From contig OY855908.1 of assembly GCA_963693305.1 (NCBI GenBank), positions 3,896,501-3,960,500 of the forward strand: a stretch of DNA of 64,000 bases. The letters run 5' to 3'. How positions within the stretch are numbered: the first letter of the stretch is position 1; every line of letters begins with the position of its first letter. Below the pieces are notes generated by a model. It saw only the letters and a program-made list of their open reading frames with translations, ran no database searches and had not been told where the DNA came from. Position numbers and translations under genes: made by a program. This DNA is from Meandrina meandrites. Taxonomy: Eukaryota; Cnidaria; Anthozoa; Scleractinia; Meandrinidae. Below are positions 47,165 to 62,100 of the stretch, in pieces.

Positions 47165-50100
47165 CTGTATTTACAATTCAAATATAAAAAACTTTGAACT
47201 CTCTTTAACAATTTTATTTATTTTGTTAATTTGCTAAGTAAGGGGTTTATTATCTTGCAGTATCATTTAACGGTATATTACCTACCTGTACGTACATTTT
47301 GCGGTAAAATACAGAAGCGTCTTGTGATTGTCACCCTGTTTCTCACTCGGCCTTCCCGGATAGAGAACTTAATGGGTGAGTGGTGAAATATAATCATTTT
47401 GAATTTCAGAACATCGCTTTTGATGAAAAGAAATAGAGCAAGACTACGAACGCCAACGAGACCACGAAAGCGAACGCGTCGTTCGCATTGGATTGCGTAT
47501 AAGCAATTTGTATGAATCCGTTTATACCAAAAGCTACCACGAACGCAGCTGGAAATCTTTAATAATATATTAATATTCATAAACCGCAAATGGTTTCAGG
47601 TGGAATCATTAGGAGCACGAAAACTGTTTTACCAGTTAAAATGATTCCTTAAAAGTCAAAAAGACGGAGATGAGCAGCCGAAATCATGAAATTTGAAAGA
47701 CCTTGAAACCGTTTTGACGGTTAATGGTACATTAAAGCCGTTTGATGGCTGACGGTTAACCCCATTGAGACCCTCTTAAAACTGTTGTGGCCACGCCCTG
47801 GTAGGAAAGAAGAGGTCTAAAGCTTGAAAACTTCGGGCCGCCGCATTGGATGACGTGATTGCGTGATTTCTTCGTTTGCTTTTGTAAAGTGACGATTCTT
47901 GAAGCTGTTTATTTGACTGAAACGTTAGGAGACCTAAAAATCTTCATCCTCCGTCGTAACAGCCATGTCTTCTTCGTTCTCATTGTAGAGAGCATTACTA
48001 CCCTCTGAACCCTTGCCTATTCTTCGTTTTTGCGTTGCCAAGCGTGCTTATGTCCTGACTTATATAACATTATTCAAGAAACTCAGTGTCACGATGTCAT
48101 GTCAAGATTCAAGATTCAAGTCAAGATTCCTTGTTTTGTTTTATTTATTTTGTTCATTTGCTAAGTAAGGGGCTTATTATCTTGCAGTTTTTATTTTAGT
48201 CAACTCTTACTACGGCATCGTCGACTAAGTATCACGCGATATTCCGAGCGATTTCGCAGGATAATTGTTACATTGCATTAACTGATCTGTTATTTTTTTG
48301 AGCCCTCCTTCCACTCTCTCTCTTTTTCTGCGCGCACATTTCTTTTTCGGCATATATTCCCCACATGGTCTCTCATTTTTACGTTTATGAAATATGGAAA
48401 CGGAAATCTAATGCGATATGAATGACTTACCTCTTTATAATTTTGATCGTCATAATGATCGTCCAATTCAACTTCACTGTGGAAATGAATAAACGATAGT
48501 TAAGCTTTTGTTATCCTCTGTTCGCTTAGTCGTGTTGGATTTCTTGGAAAGTAAAGCGCGCGAGTATTTTGTGATGTTTGACAAGAAATAAAATACAAAC
48601 ACCGCCAACAGACAATGAACTACGCATGATTTGAAAAAACAATTCAAAATTAAGGGCCCACCGACGCATATTTATAAATCCGTTGCTAGGGACATTCATG
48701 ATTACGTAATTTTAACAATTTTTCTCGTTCAGGAGTTGTTGAATCCTTTACTCAGTCCGTAACGCAAATATGACGTCATTGAGCTACGCCCATGATCACG
48801 TGACCAATAAAGAAAGAAATTTTCCTCTTTTGATGAAAACGGCGAAAAGCTGAGAAAACTCGAGAAATTTCCCGTATTGACTTTTTCGTGTTAAGTGAAA
48901 TAGCACAATAACTTGAGAAAATTGACTTAAACAATATCTGAGAAAAATCCTAAGGATACTCTACCTAATCTGAAAAAAATAAACCTGACACTTATTTCAG
49001 GGCTTTATAAACACGAGTGAATTCGAAAAAAAAATATCGTATTTTTCGTTTTGTGTGTAAATCACAAATCAAGAAGGTGACTTTTACGGAGTTTTTCAGT
49101 TTCTAGATGCAGGTCTTATTGAAAAGTACAATTGCCGGAAGCGGGGGTTTTCCGATTGTCTGTCAAAATGCTTGCGTCATTCAACGGCAGTGATTTTTCA
49201 CTTCCTAAGCAACGCTTTACGAAGATATTTTTGCCTTCTGTTTTACCGTTTTAAGAGCACACGATCGCACGAGTGGTTTTTGCTTTCTTGGTTAGCTTAC
49301 TATTATCAAATTTTACAACTTAGCTTACCGTTGATTAACATTTTCACTCTTTTCCTTCGTTTCATTCTGCGTTACTTTTAAGGGTCTGCTTCCCTTTTTC
49401 CTTGGCATGTTCTCATCATCAGTGACATCGAGGCTTTCGTTTGAGACACGAAACGGCTGTGGCTTTATGTGGTGGTCGGTATCGGTAGTGGACCCGGTTT
49501 TATTGGTGGTAGGTGTAGAAAGCTCGGTGTTCATACTTGGATTTGTCTCCAGGCCCCCCGGCACTGTCTGCATACTGTTGGACGGTGCATAGTCCTGTAT
49601 TTACATTTCAAATATAAAAAACTTTGAACTCTCTTTAACAATTTTATTTATTTTGTTAATTCTCAAAGTAAGGGGCTTATTATCTTGCAGTCTTTGTCAG
49701 TCTGAAAAGCCCCTTTGGGGAGTTGCAAATAAAGTATGTATGTATGTATGTCTTTATTTTAGCCAACTCTTACTACGGCATCGTCGACTAAGTATCAGGC
49801 CGGCGATTTTCCGAGCGATTTCGCAGGATAATTGTTACATTGCATTAACTGATCTGTTATTTTTTTGAGCCCTCCTTCCACTCTCTCTCTTTTTCTGCGC
49901 TCACATTTCTTTTTCGGCATATATTCCCCACATGGTCCCTCGTTTTTTACGTTTATGAAATATGGATACGGAAATCTAGTGCGATATGAATGACTTACCT
50001 CTTTATAATTTTCATCGTCATCATCGTCCAATTCAACTTCACTGTGGAAATGAATAAACGATAGTTAAGCTTTTGTTATCCTCTGTTCGCTTAGTCGTGT

Positions 50101-53100
50101 TGGATTTCTTGGAAAGTAAAGCGCGCGAGTATTTTGAAATGTTTGACAAGAAATAAAATACAAACACCGGCAACAAACAATGAACTACGCATGATTTGAA
50201 AAAAAGAATTCAAAATTAAGGGCCCACCGACGCATATTTATGGATCCGTTGCTAGGGACATTCATGATTACGTAATTTTAACAATTTTTCTCGTTCAGGG
50301 GTTGTTGAATTCTTTACTCAGTCCGTAACTCAAATATGACATCGTTGAGCTACGCCCATGATCACGTGACCAAAAAAGAAAGAAATTTTCCTCTTTTGAT
50401 GAAAACGGCGAAAAGCTGAGAAAACTCGAGAAATTTCCCGTATTGACTTTTTCGTGTTAAGTGAAATAGCGCAATAACTTGATAAAATTGACTTAAACAA
50501 TATCTGAGAAAAATCCTAAGGATACTCTACCTTTTCTGAAAAAAAAAAAAACAAACCTGACACTTATTTCAGGGTTTTATAAACACGGGTGAATTCGAAA
50601 AAAAAATATCGTATTTTTCGTTTTGTGTGTAAATCACAAATCAAGAAGGTGACTTTTACGGAGTTTTTCAGTTTCTAGGTGCAGGCCTTATTGAAAAGTA
50701 CAATTGCCGGAAGCGATCGCTGATTGGTTTTCCCGGGGTTTTCCGATTGTCTGTCAAAATGCTTGCGTCAGTCAACGGCAGTGACTTTTCACTTCCTTAG
50801 CAACGCTTTACGAAGAAATTTTTGCCTTCTGTTTTACCGTTTTAAGAGCACACGATCGCACGAGTGGTTTTTGCTTTTTTTGTTAGCTTACTATTATCAA
50901 ATTTTACAACTTAGCTTACCTTTGATTAACATTTTCACTCTTTTCCTTCGTTTCATTCTGCGTTACTTTTAAGGGTCTGCTTCCCTTTTTCGTTGGCATG
51001 TTCTCGTCATCAGTGACATCGAGGCTTTCGTTTGAGACACGAAACGGCTGTGGCTTTATGTGGTGGTCGGTACCAGTAGTGGACCCGGTTTTATTGGTGG
51101 TAGGTGTAGAAAGCTCGGTGTTCATACTTGGATTTGTCTCCAAGCCCCCCGGCACTGGCTGCATACTGTTGGGCGCTGCATAGTCCTGTATTTACAATTC
51201 AAATATAAAAAACTTTGAACTCTCTTTAACAATTTTATTTATTTCGTTAATTTTCAAAGTAAGGGGCTTATTATCTTGCAGTCTTTATTTTAGCCAACTC
51301 TTACTACGGCATCGTCGACTAAGTATCAGGCGATATTCCGAGCGATTTCGCAGGATAATTGTTACATTGCATTAACTGATCTGTTATTTTTTTGAGCCCT
51401 CCTTCCACTCTCTCTCTCTTTTTCTGCGCGCACATTTCTTTTTCGGCATATATTCCCCACATGGTCTCTCGCTTTTACGTTTATGAAATATGGATACGGA
51501 AATCTAATGCGATATGAATGGCTTACCTCTTTATAATTTTGATCGTCATAATGATCTTCCAATTCAACTTCACTGTGGAAATGAATAAACGATAGTTAAG
51601 CTTTTGTTATCCTCTGTTCGCTTAGTCGTGTTGGATTTCTTGGAAAGTAAAGAGCGCGAGTATTTTGTAATGTTTGACAAGAAATAAAATGCAAACACCG
51701 GCAACAAACAATGAACTACGCATGGTTTGAAAAAAGAATTCAAAATTAAGGGCCCACCGACGCATATTTATGGATCCGTTGCCAGGGACATTCATGATTA
51801 CGTAATTTTAACAATTTTTCTCGTTCAGGGGTTGTTGAATTCTTTACTCTGTCCGTAACGCAAATATGACGACATTGAGCTACGCCCATGATCACGTGAC
51901 CAATAAAGAAAGAAATTTTCCTATTTTGAAGAAGACGGCAAAAAGCTGAGAAAACTCGAATAATTTCCCGTATTGACTTTTTCGTGTTAAGTGAAATAAC
52001 GCAATAACTTGAGAAAATTGACTTAAACATATCTGAGAAAAATCCTAGGTATACTATACCTTATCTGAAAAAAAAATAAACCTGACACTTATTTCAGGGT
52101 TTTATAAACACGAATGAATTCGAAAAAAAGATATCGTATTTTTCGTTTTGTGTGTAAATCACAAATCAAGAAGGTGACTTTTACGGAGTTTTTCAGTTTC
52201 TAGATGCAGGTCTTATTGAAAAGTACAATTGCCGGAAGCGATCGCTGAATGGTTTTCCCGGGGGTTTTCTGATTGTCTGTCAAAATGCTTGTGTCATTCA
52301 ACGGCAGTGATTTTTCACTTCCTTAGCAACGCTTTACGAATACATTTTTTCCTTCTGTTTTTCCGTTTAAGAGCACACGATCGCAGGAGTGCTTTTTTCT
52401 TTCTTGGTTAGCTCACTATTATCAAATTTTAATACTTAGCTTACCTTTGATTAACATTTTCACTCTTTTCCTTCGTTTCATTCTGCGTTACTTTTAAGGG
52501 TCTGCTTCCCTTTTTCGTTGGCATGTTCTCGTCATCAGTGACATCGAGGCTTTCGTTTGAGACAGGAAACGGCTGTGGCTTTATGTGGTGGTTGGTACCA
52601 GTAGTGGACCCGGTTTTATTGGTGGTAGGTGTAGAAAGCTCGGTGTTCATACTTGGATTTGTCTCCAAGCCCCCCGGCACTGGCTGCATACTGTTGGGCG
52701 CTGCATAGTCCTGTATTTACAATTCAAATATAAAAAACTTTGAACTCTCTTTAACAATTTTATTTATTTCGTTAATTTTCAAAGTAAGGGGCTTATTATC
52801 TTGCAGTCTTTATTTTAGCCAACTCTTACTACGGCATCGTCGACTAAGTATCAGGCGATATTCCGAGCGATTTAGCGGGATAATTGTTACATTGCGTTAA
52901 CTGATCTGTTATTTTTTTGAGCCCTCCTTCCACTCTCTCTCTCTTTTTGTGCGCGCACATTTCTTTTTCGGCATATATTTCCCACATGGTCTCTCGTTTT
53001 TACGTTTATGAAATATGGATACGGAAATCTAATGCGATATGAATGGCTTACCTCTTTATAATTTTCATCGTCATAATGATCTTCCAATTCAACTTCACTG

Positions 53101-56100
53101 TGGAAATGAATAAACGATAGTTAAGCTTTTGTTATCCTCTGTTCGCTTAGTCGTGTTGGATTTCTTGGAAAGTAAAGCGCGCGAGTATTTTGTAATGTTT
53201 GACAAGAAATAAAATACAAACACCGGCAACAAACAATGAACTACGCATGGTTTGAAAACTGGTTTGAAAACATGGTTTGAAAACTACGCATGGTTTGAAA
53301 AAAGAATTTAAAATTAAGGGCCCACCGACGCATATTTTTGGATCCGTTGCTAGGGACATTCATGATTACGTAATTTTAACAATTTTTCTCGTTCAGGGGT
53401 TGTTGAATCCTTTACTCAGTCCGTAACGCAAATATGACGTCATTGAGCTACGCCCATGATCACGTGACCAATAAAGAAAGAAATTTTCCTATTCTGATGA
53501 AAACGGGGAAAAGCTGAGAAAACTCGAGAAATTTCCCGTATTGACTTTTTCGTGTTAAGTGAAATAACGCAACAACTTGAGAAAATTGACTTAAACAATG
53601 TCTGAGAAAAATCCTAAGGATACTATACCTTATCTGAAAAAAAAAAAATAAACCTGACACTTATTTCAGGGTTTTATAAACACGAGTGAATTGGAAAAAA
53701 AGATATCGTATTTTTCGTTTTGTGTGTAAATCACAAATCAAGAAGGTGACTTTTACGGAGTTTTTCAGTTTCTAGATGCAGGTCTTATTGAAAAGTACAA
53801 TTGCCGGAAGCGATCGCTGATTGGTTTTCCCGGGGTTTTCCGATTGTCTCTCAAAATGCTTGCGTCATTCAACAGCAGTGATTTTTCACTTCCTTAGCAA
53901 CGCTTTACGAAGAAATTTTTGCCTTCTGTTTTACCGTTTTAAGAGCACACGATCGCACGAGTGGTTTTTGCTTTCTTTGTTAGCTTACTATTATCAAATT
54001 TTACAACTTAGCTTACCTTTGATTAACATTTTCACTCTTTTCCTTCGTTTCATTCTGCGTTACTTTTAAGGGTCTGCTTCCCTTTTTCGTTGGCATGTTC
54101 TCGTCATCAGTGACATCGAGGCTTTCGTTTGAGACAGGAAACGGCTGTGGCTTTATGTGGTGGTTGGTACCAGTAGTGGACCCGGTTTTATTGGTGGTAG
54201 GTGTAGACGGATCGGTGTTCATACTTGGATTTGTCTCCAGGCCCCCCAGCACTGGCTGCATACTGTTGGACGGTGCATAGTCCTGTATTTACAATTCAAA
54301 TATAAAAAACTTTGAACTCTCTTTAACAATTTTATTTATTTTGTTAATTTTAAAAGTAAGGGGCTTATTATCTTGCAGTCTTTGTCAGTCTGAAAAGCCC
54401 CTTTGGGGAGTTGCAAATAAAGTATGTATGTATATATGTATGTATGTATGTCTCTATTTTAGCCAACTCTTACTACGGCATCGTCGACTAAGTATCAGGC
54501 CGGCGATTTTCCGAGCGATTTTGCAGGATAATTGTTACATTGCATTAACTGATCTGTTATTTTTTTGAGCCCTCCTTCCACTCTCTCTCTTTTTCTGCGC
54601 GCACATTTCTTTTTCGGCATATATTCCCCACATGGTCTCTCGTTTTTTACGTTTATGAAATATGGATACGGAAATCTAATGCGATATGAATGACTTACCT
54701 CTTTATAATTTTCATTGTCATCATCGTCCAATTCAACTTCACTGTGGAAATGAATAAACGATAGTTAAGCTTTTGTTATCCTCTGTTCGCTTAGTCGTGT
54801 TGGATTTCTTGGATAGTAAAGCGCGCGAGTATTTTGTAATGTTTGACAAGAAATAAAATACAAACACCGGCAACAAACAATGAACTACGTATGATTTGAA
54901 AAAAGAATTCAAAATTAAGGGCCCACCGACGCATATTTTTGGATCCGTTGCTAGGGACATTCATGATTACGTAATTTTAACAATTTTTCTCGTTCAGGGG
55001 TTGTTGAATTCTTTACTCAGTCCGTAACGCAAATATGACGTCATTGAGCTACGCCCATGATCACGTGACCAATAAAGAAAGAAATTTTCCTCTTTTGATG
55101 AAAACGGCGAAAAGCTGAGAAAACTCGAGAAATTTCCCGTATTGACTTTTTCGTGTTAAGTGAAATAGCGCAATAACTTGAGAAAATTGACTTAAACAAT
55201 ATCTGAGAAAAATCCTAAGGATACTCTACCTTATCTGAAAAAAAATAAACCTGACACTTATTTCAGGGTTTTATAAATAAGATATCGTATCTTTCGTTCT
55301 GTGTGTAAATCACAAATCAAGAAGGTGACTTTTACGGAGTTTTTCAGTTTCTAGATGCAGGTCTTATTGAAAAGTATAATTGCCGGAAGCGATCGCTGAT
55401 TGGTTTTCCCGGGGTTTTCCGATTGTCTGTCAAAATGCTTGTGTAATTCAACGGAAGTGATTTTTCACTTCCTTAGCAACGCTTTACGAAGAAATTTTTG
55501 TCCTCTGTTTTACCGTTTGAAGAGCACACGATCGCACGAGTGCTTTTTGCTTTCTTGGTTAGCTTACTATTATCAAATTTTACAACTTAGCTTACCGTTG
55601 ATTAACATTTTCACTCTTTTCCTTCGTTTCATTCTGTGTTGCTTCCAAGGGACCTCTTCCCTTTTTCGTTGGCATGTTCTCATCATCAGTGACATCGAGG
55701 CTTTCGTTTGAGACAGGAAACGGCTGTGGCTTTATGTGGTGGTCGGTACCAGTAGTGGACCCGGTTTTATTGGTGGTAGGTGTAGACGGCTTGGTGTTCA
55801 TACTTGGATTTGTCTCCAGGCCGCCAGGCACTGTCTGCATACTGTTGGACGCTGCATAGTCCTGTATTTACAATTCAAATATAAAAAAAATTGAACTCTC
55901 TGTAACAATTTTAATTATTTCGTTAATTTGCTAAGTAAGGGGCTTATTATCTTGCAGTCTTTACTATAGCCAACTCTTACTACGGCATCGAAAAAGGGAA
56001 GCAGGCGCTTGGAAGCAACTCAGAATTGCTGAGTTGCTTCCAAGGGACCTCTTCCCTTTTTCGTTGGCATGTTCTCATCATCAGTGACATCGAGGCTTTC

Positions 56101-59100
56101 GTTTGAGACACGGAACGGCTGTGGCTTTATGTGGTGTCTGGTACCAGTAGTGGACCCGGTTTTATTGGTGGTAGGTGTAGACGGCTCGGTGTTCATACTT
56201 GGATTTTTCTCCAGGCCCCCCAGCACTGGCTGCATACTGTTGGACGTTGCATAGTCCTGTATTTACAATTCAAATATAAAAACCTTTGAACTCTCTTTAA
56301 CAATTTTATTTATTTTGTTAATTTTCTAAGGGGCTTATTATCTTGCAGTCTTTATTTTAGCCAACTCTTACTACGGCATTGTCGTCTTAGTATCAGGCCG
56401 GCGATTTTCCGAGAGATTTCGCAGGATAATTGTTACATTGCATTAACTGATCTGTTATTTTTTTGAGCCCTCCTTCCACTCTCTCTCTTTTTCTGCGCGC
56501 ACATTTCTTTTTCGGCATATATTCCCCACATGGTCTCTCGTTTTTACGTTTATGAAATATGGATACGGAAATCTAATGCGATATGAATGACTTACCTCTT
56601 TATAATTTTGATCGTCATAATGATCTTCCAATTCAACTTCACTGTGGAAATGAATAAACGATAGTTAAGCTTTTGTTATCCTCTGTTCGCTTAGTCGTGT
56701 TGGATTTCTTGGAAAGTAAAGCGCGCGAGTATTTTGTAATGTTTGACAAGAAATAAAATACAAACACCGGCAACAAACAATGAACTACGCATGATTTGAA
56801 AAAAGAATTCAAAATTAAGGGCCCACGGACGCATATTTTTGGATCCGTTGCTAGGGACATTCATGATTACGTAATTTTAACAAGTTTTCTCGTTCAGGGG
56901 TTGTTGAATCCTTTACTCAGTCCGTAACGAAAATATGACGACATTTAGCTACGCCCATGATCACGTGACCAATAAAGAAAGAAAGCGGCGAAAAGCTGAG
57001 AAAACTCGAGAAATTTCCCGTATTGACTTTTTCGTGTTAAGTGAAATAACGCAATAACTTGAGAAAATTGACTTAAACAATATCTGAGAAAAATCCTAAG
57101 GATACTATACCTTATCTGAAAAAAAAAATAAACCTGACACTTATTTCAGGGTTTTAAAAACACGAGTGAATTCGAAAAAAAGATATCGTATTTTTCGTTT
57201 TGTGTGTAAATCACAAATCAAGAACGGGATTTTTATGAAGTTTTTATGTTTCTGGATGCAGGCTTTATTGATAAGTACAATTGCCGGAAGCGAAGCTGAT
57301 TGGTTTTCCCGGGTTTTTTTATTTTCTGTCAAAATAATTGCGTCATTCACCGGCAGTGATTTTTCAATTCCTTAGCAACACGCGGGTCTGTGGGCCCTTG
57401 ACATGTGAAACGTCAAGTTAGTTTAGATTGGTTTTCAAACCGTGCGTAGTCCACGTGTTATGTTTGTTGCCCCTGTTTGTATTTATTTCTTGTCAAATAA
57501 AATTGCATTTAACTGGTAAATAGAAAAAAAACACTTTACGAAGAAATTTTTGCCTTCTGTTTATCCGCTTTACGAGCACACGCTCGCACGAGTGCTTTTT
57601 GCTCTCTTTGTTAGCTTATTATTATCAAACTTCACAACTTAGCTTACCTTTGATTAACATTATCACTCTTTTCCTTCGTTTCATTCTGCGTTGCTTGCAA
57701 GGGCCGGCTTCCTCCTTTTTTCGTTGGCATGTTCTCATCATCAGTGACATCGAGGCTTTTCTTTGAGACAGGAAACGGCTGTGGCTTTATGAGGTGGTCG
57801 GTACCAGTAGTGGACCGGGTCTTATTGGTGGTAGGTGTAGACGGCTCGGTGTTCATACGGGTTTTATTGGGGGTAGGTGTAGACGGCTTGGTGTTCATAC
57901 GGGTTTTATTGGGGGTAGGTGTAGACGGCTCGGTGTTCATACGGGTTTTATTGGGGGTAGGTGTAGACGGCTTGGTGTTCATACGGGTTTTATTGGTGGT
58001 AGGTTTAGACGGCTTGGTGTTCATACGGGTTTTATTGGTGGTAGGTGTAGACGGCTCGGTGTTCGTGCTTGGATTTTTCTCCAGGTCGCCCGGCACTGGC
58101 TGCATACTGTTGGACGGTGCATAGTCCTGTATTTACAATTCAAATATAAAAACTTTGAACTCTCTTTAACAATTTTATTTATTTTGTTAATTTGCTAAGT
58201 AAGGGGTTTATTATCTTGCAGTATCATTTAACGGTATATTATATACCTCTCACCTGAATTAAGGCATGGTTCTAGTTTCTATGCGATGTCTTGGTCATTT
58301 GTTATAGATTAGTTTGTTTTGTTTAAAATCTTGGTTCTTTATGCTTATTAAAATAGGAAATGAAACTTTTTGATGATTGGCTCGTTTTCAAGTCGTCACT
58401 TGATTGACCACGCCCTTAGTCTTAAGAATTTTGACCATTTACATTACAGGATGTAAACGTAATAGAAATCTGTCGATTTTTCTCTCAAAACCTTTACCTC
58501 ACTTAGCCATATGTCGTTCTAATCGGGGATTCTTAAAAGTAGTTTTGGTTTCGCCGTTATTTTCAATCTTTTTCTAGTCCCAGTCCCTCTCCAAAGGAAA
58601 GGCGTTGTAATTAAAACCAACGAAATAAATTTGGAAATCCCCGTTTAGTTTTCTAAACTTAGTAGTTTCGGCCATTCGTAGAAATCAACATAAGTCAAAT
58701 ATTACATCTGCAAAATCTCGTAAATTTGAATTCAAATTTATATCAACAATTGGGTGTGGTATGTCACGTGACCAAGCAGCAAAGTTCCAAAAACCAAAAA
58801 ATGAAATATTGCGTCCAAATACTTCACCCTATGCCAGTTTGTAAGCGATAGCCTGAATATATTTCAAATTAGACCACACCCCTCCAAATTTAGCAGGACC
58901 CATTCCTTAATTCACTTGAGCTGTACATAAATTTTGCGGTAAAATACAGAAGCGTCTTTTGATTGTCACCCTGTTTCTCACTCGGCCCTCCCGGATAGAG
59001 AACTGAATGGGTGAGTGGTGAAATATAATCATTTTGAATTTCAGAACATCGCTTTTGATGAAAAGAAATAGAGCACGACTACGAACGCCAATGAGACCAC

Positions 59101-62100
59101 GAAAGCGAACGCGGCGTTCGCATTGGATTGCGTATAAGCAATTTGTATGAATCCGTTTATACCAAAAGCTACCACGAATGCAGCTGGAAATCTTTAATAA
59201 TATATTAATATTTTGAAACCGCAAATGCGGTTTCAGGTGGAATCATTAGGAGCACGAAAACTGGTTTACCAGTTAAAATGATTCCTTAAAAGTCAAAAAG
59301 ACCGAGATGAGTAGCCGAAATCATGAAATTTGAAAGACCTTGAAACCGTTTTGACGGTTAATGGTACATTAAAGCCGTTTGATGGCTCACGGTTAACCCC
59401 ATTGAGACCCTCTTAAAACTGTTGTGGCCGCCCTGGTAGGAAAGAAGAGGTCTAAAGCTTGAAAACTTCGGGCCGCCGCATTGGATGACGTGCTTGTGTG
59501 ATTTCTTCGTTTGCTTTTGTAAAGTGACGATTCTTGAAGCTGTTTATTTGACTGAAACGTTAGCAGACCTAAAAATCTTCATCCTCCGTCGTAACAGCCA
59601 TGTCTTCTTCGTTCTCATTGTAGAGAGCATTACTACCCTCTGAACCCTTGCCTATTCTTCGTTTTTGCGTTGCCAAGCGTGCTTATGTCCTGACTTATAT
59701 AACATTATTCAAGAAACTCAGTGTCACGATGTCATGTTTAGTCAAGATTCCTTGTTTTGTCTCATCCACACACAAAAAAACAGTTATCCTTTTAGTTTTC
59801 AACAAATTCGCGCGATGCCCAAATATATGGCCAGAAAGTAATTGTTATCCGTTATCCGTCATCCGTACATAACAGATACCTTGCGATATGCGTAGGTTGC
59901 CAAGATTCGTCCGAAATCTTGTAAAGCGGTACATAACAACAGTTTTTCTCGGTGCGAATAGCGTTTTGTTGACGTTTTGTTGAATAATAAAACAATTATC
60001 AGTGAATTATCCTGCTCAAACTTGCGGAATATCGTCTGATTTTAGCCAGCTCAGCCTAAGACTTCGTCGGCTAAGTATCAGCCGATATTCCGCGCCATTT
60101 CGCAGGATAATTGTTAATCTGCTTGTATTAACTGATCTATTATTTTTTATGAGCCCTCCTTCCACTCTCTTTTTCACACACACATTTCTTTTTCGGCATG
60201 CATTCCGGCATGGTCACGCGATTTTACCTTAATTTGTAAATGTGGATACGGAAATCTAATGCGATATGAATGACTTACCTCTTTATAATTTTGATCGTCA
60301 TAATGATCTTCCAATTCAACTTCACTGTGGAAATGAATAAAAGATAGTTAAGCTTTTGTTATCCTCTTTTCGCTTAGTCGAGTTGGATTTCTTGGAAAGT
60401 AAAGCACGCGAGTATTTTGTAATGTTTGACAAGAAATAAAATACAAACACCGGCAACAAACAATGAACTACGCATGGTTTGAAAAAAGAATTCAAAATTA
60501 AGGGCCCACCGACGCATATTTTTGGATCCGTTGCTAGGGACATTCATGATTACGTAATTTTAACAAGTTTTCTCGTTCAGGGGTTGTTGAATTCTTTACT
60601 CAGTCCGTAACGCAAATACTATGACGACATTGAGCTACGCCCATGATCACGTGACCAATAAAAAATTTTTTCCTATTCTGATGAAAACTGCGAAAAGCTG
60701 AGAAACTCGAGAAATTTCCCGTATTGACTTTTTCATGTTAATTAAAACTAGTGGTACCTATCGGTAGAAGTGCCAACGAGTACAACAAGAGAGAAGGGTT
60801 GTGAGGATAATAAATTTATTGTAAATGTTTGACTAAAAGTACACTTTATGATGTGGGTGTGATCAATGTACATTGCATGTATTCGTTGCGGAATGTTTAT
60901 GGAATAAACTGATGCGATTTGGTGAAGGCCTAATGAAGGAGTTCGAAAATGATACTAAAGTAGTGAGAAACCTTGTGAAATCCATGTAATTTGAGGGTTG
61001 CAAGCCATTGCAGTTCTATGCCGCTATTTTGGAAAGGTGTCAGCTGTTTTTAAGTCCAATAGACCTTAAATCAAAGTGGCTGTGAGCCACTGAAACTCGG
61101 AAAATATATAGCCTTTGTTTACTTCATATATAGTAACACAAATAAAGGCTGCATTTTACCCAACCCCCTACACGCTTCACAAGACTAATTGATTACTAAA
61201 TTTAATATTAAAGACTCTCTGTCGACTGCGAGTGTTTGTTATTGTTTTGATTCTGGCGCCGAAGAAAATCGTTCGAAAATCAAAAAGATTTAGGGCATTC
61301 GCGCCCTAAAATAAACTATACCGGTAGAAACAGGTATAAAATGTTTACTTTCGAGGTCATCCAGCTAAGAAATACTTTATTTTGAAATTATGACCTCGCG
61401 TCGTGGGGGCGCAAGCTACAATTACAATTACAAGCTCCTGTCGCCATACGCGTCATTGGTCGTCATTTGAAACAACTCCATAAAATAAATTTCCTTTTTA
61501 TTTGCTTTTAGAAGCACATATACAGAGTATATATATACAGTACTTAGTGCTCTTAAAATACAAGATGTAGAACTAGAGCAATGAACATTTCGTGGCGATT
61601 TCCATACCGGGGTTTGGAATTCCTGCGGAGATTGTTTCGATAAGCGGTCACGTACAGATTCTAAATGCTTTCAGTTCGATCTTTTTTCACTCCGAAAGAT
61701 TGCCATTACTAGCGAGTAGGGGAAAAATGAAGCAAAGAACGCACTTTTCATCGAAATAAAAATGTCAGATAATCTCAATAAAGCTTACTTGGTACTGGAA
61801 GAATCTACTGGCAATGCGAAGGGAAATAATTCTGCAGCGATTCAGTGTCACTCAGCTCAATACTGCAACAAACGTGAGCAGTTTTCACTTTGCCTGTATC
61901 CGAGGTCATCTTCTTTGTTTCTCCATTGATTCTGGGCAGATTTTCTTGAATAAATCTTTTCGGAAGAGCCTCTCGTTGGCCAAAAGCAGATCGCGTACAG
62001 GCCGTTAAATGTTTAGGTTCTCACACATGTGAGTTTGCGGATCACGTATCGACGCCATGAATCATGCATCGTGCACGTGCTGAACAAATAAGTAGCGCGC

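Noticed and set aside
53147..60543. Recurring 70-73-codon minus-strand frames beginning MSLATDPKIC in four array units (53147, 54739, 56639, 60322)
   Set aside because: They end at the TGA formed by the first bases of the B exon, overlap the intron end, and are closed by an early stop (GGATCCATAA-type) in the other units. Best explained as intron sequence that happens to be open.
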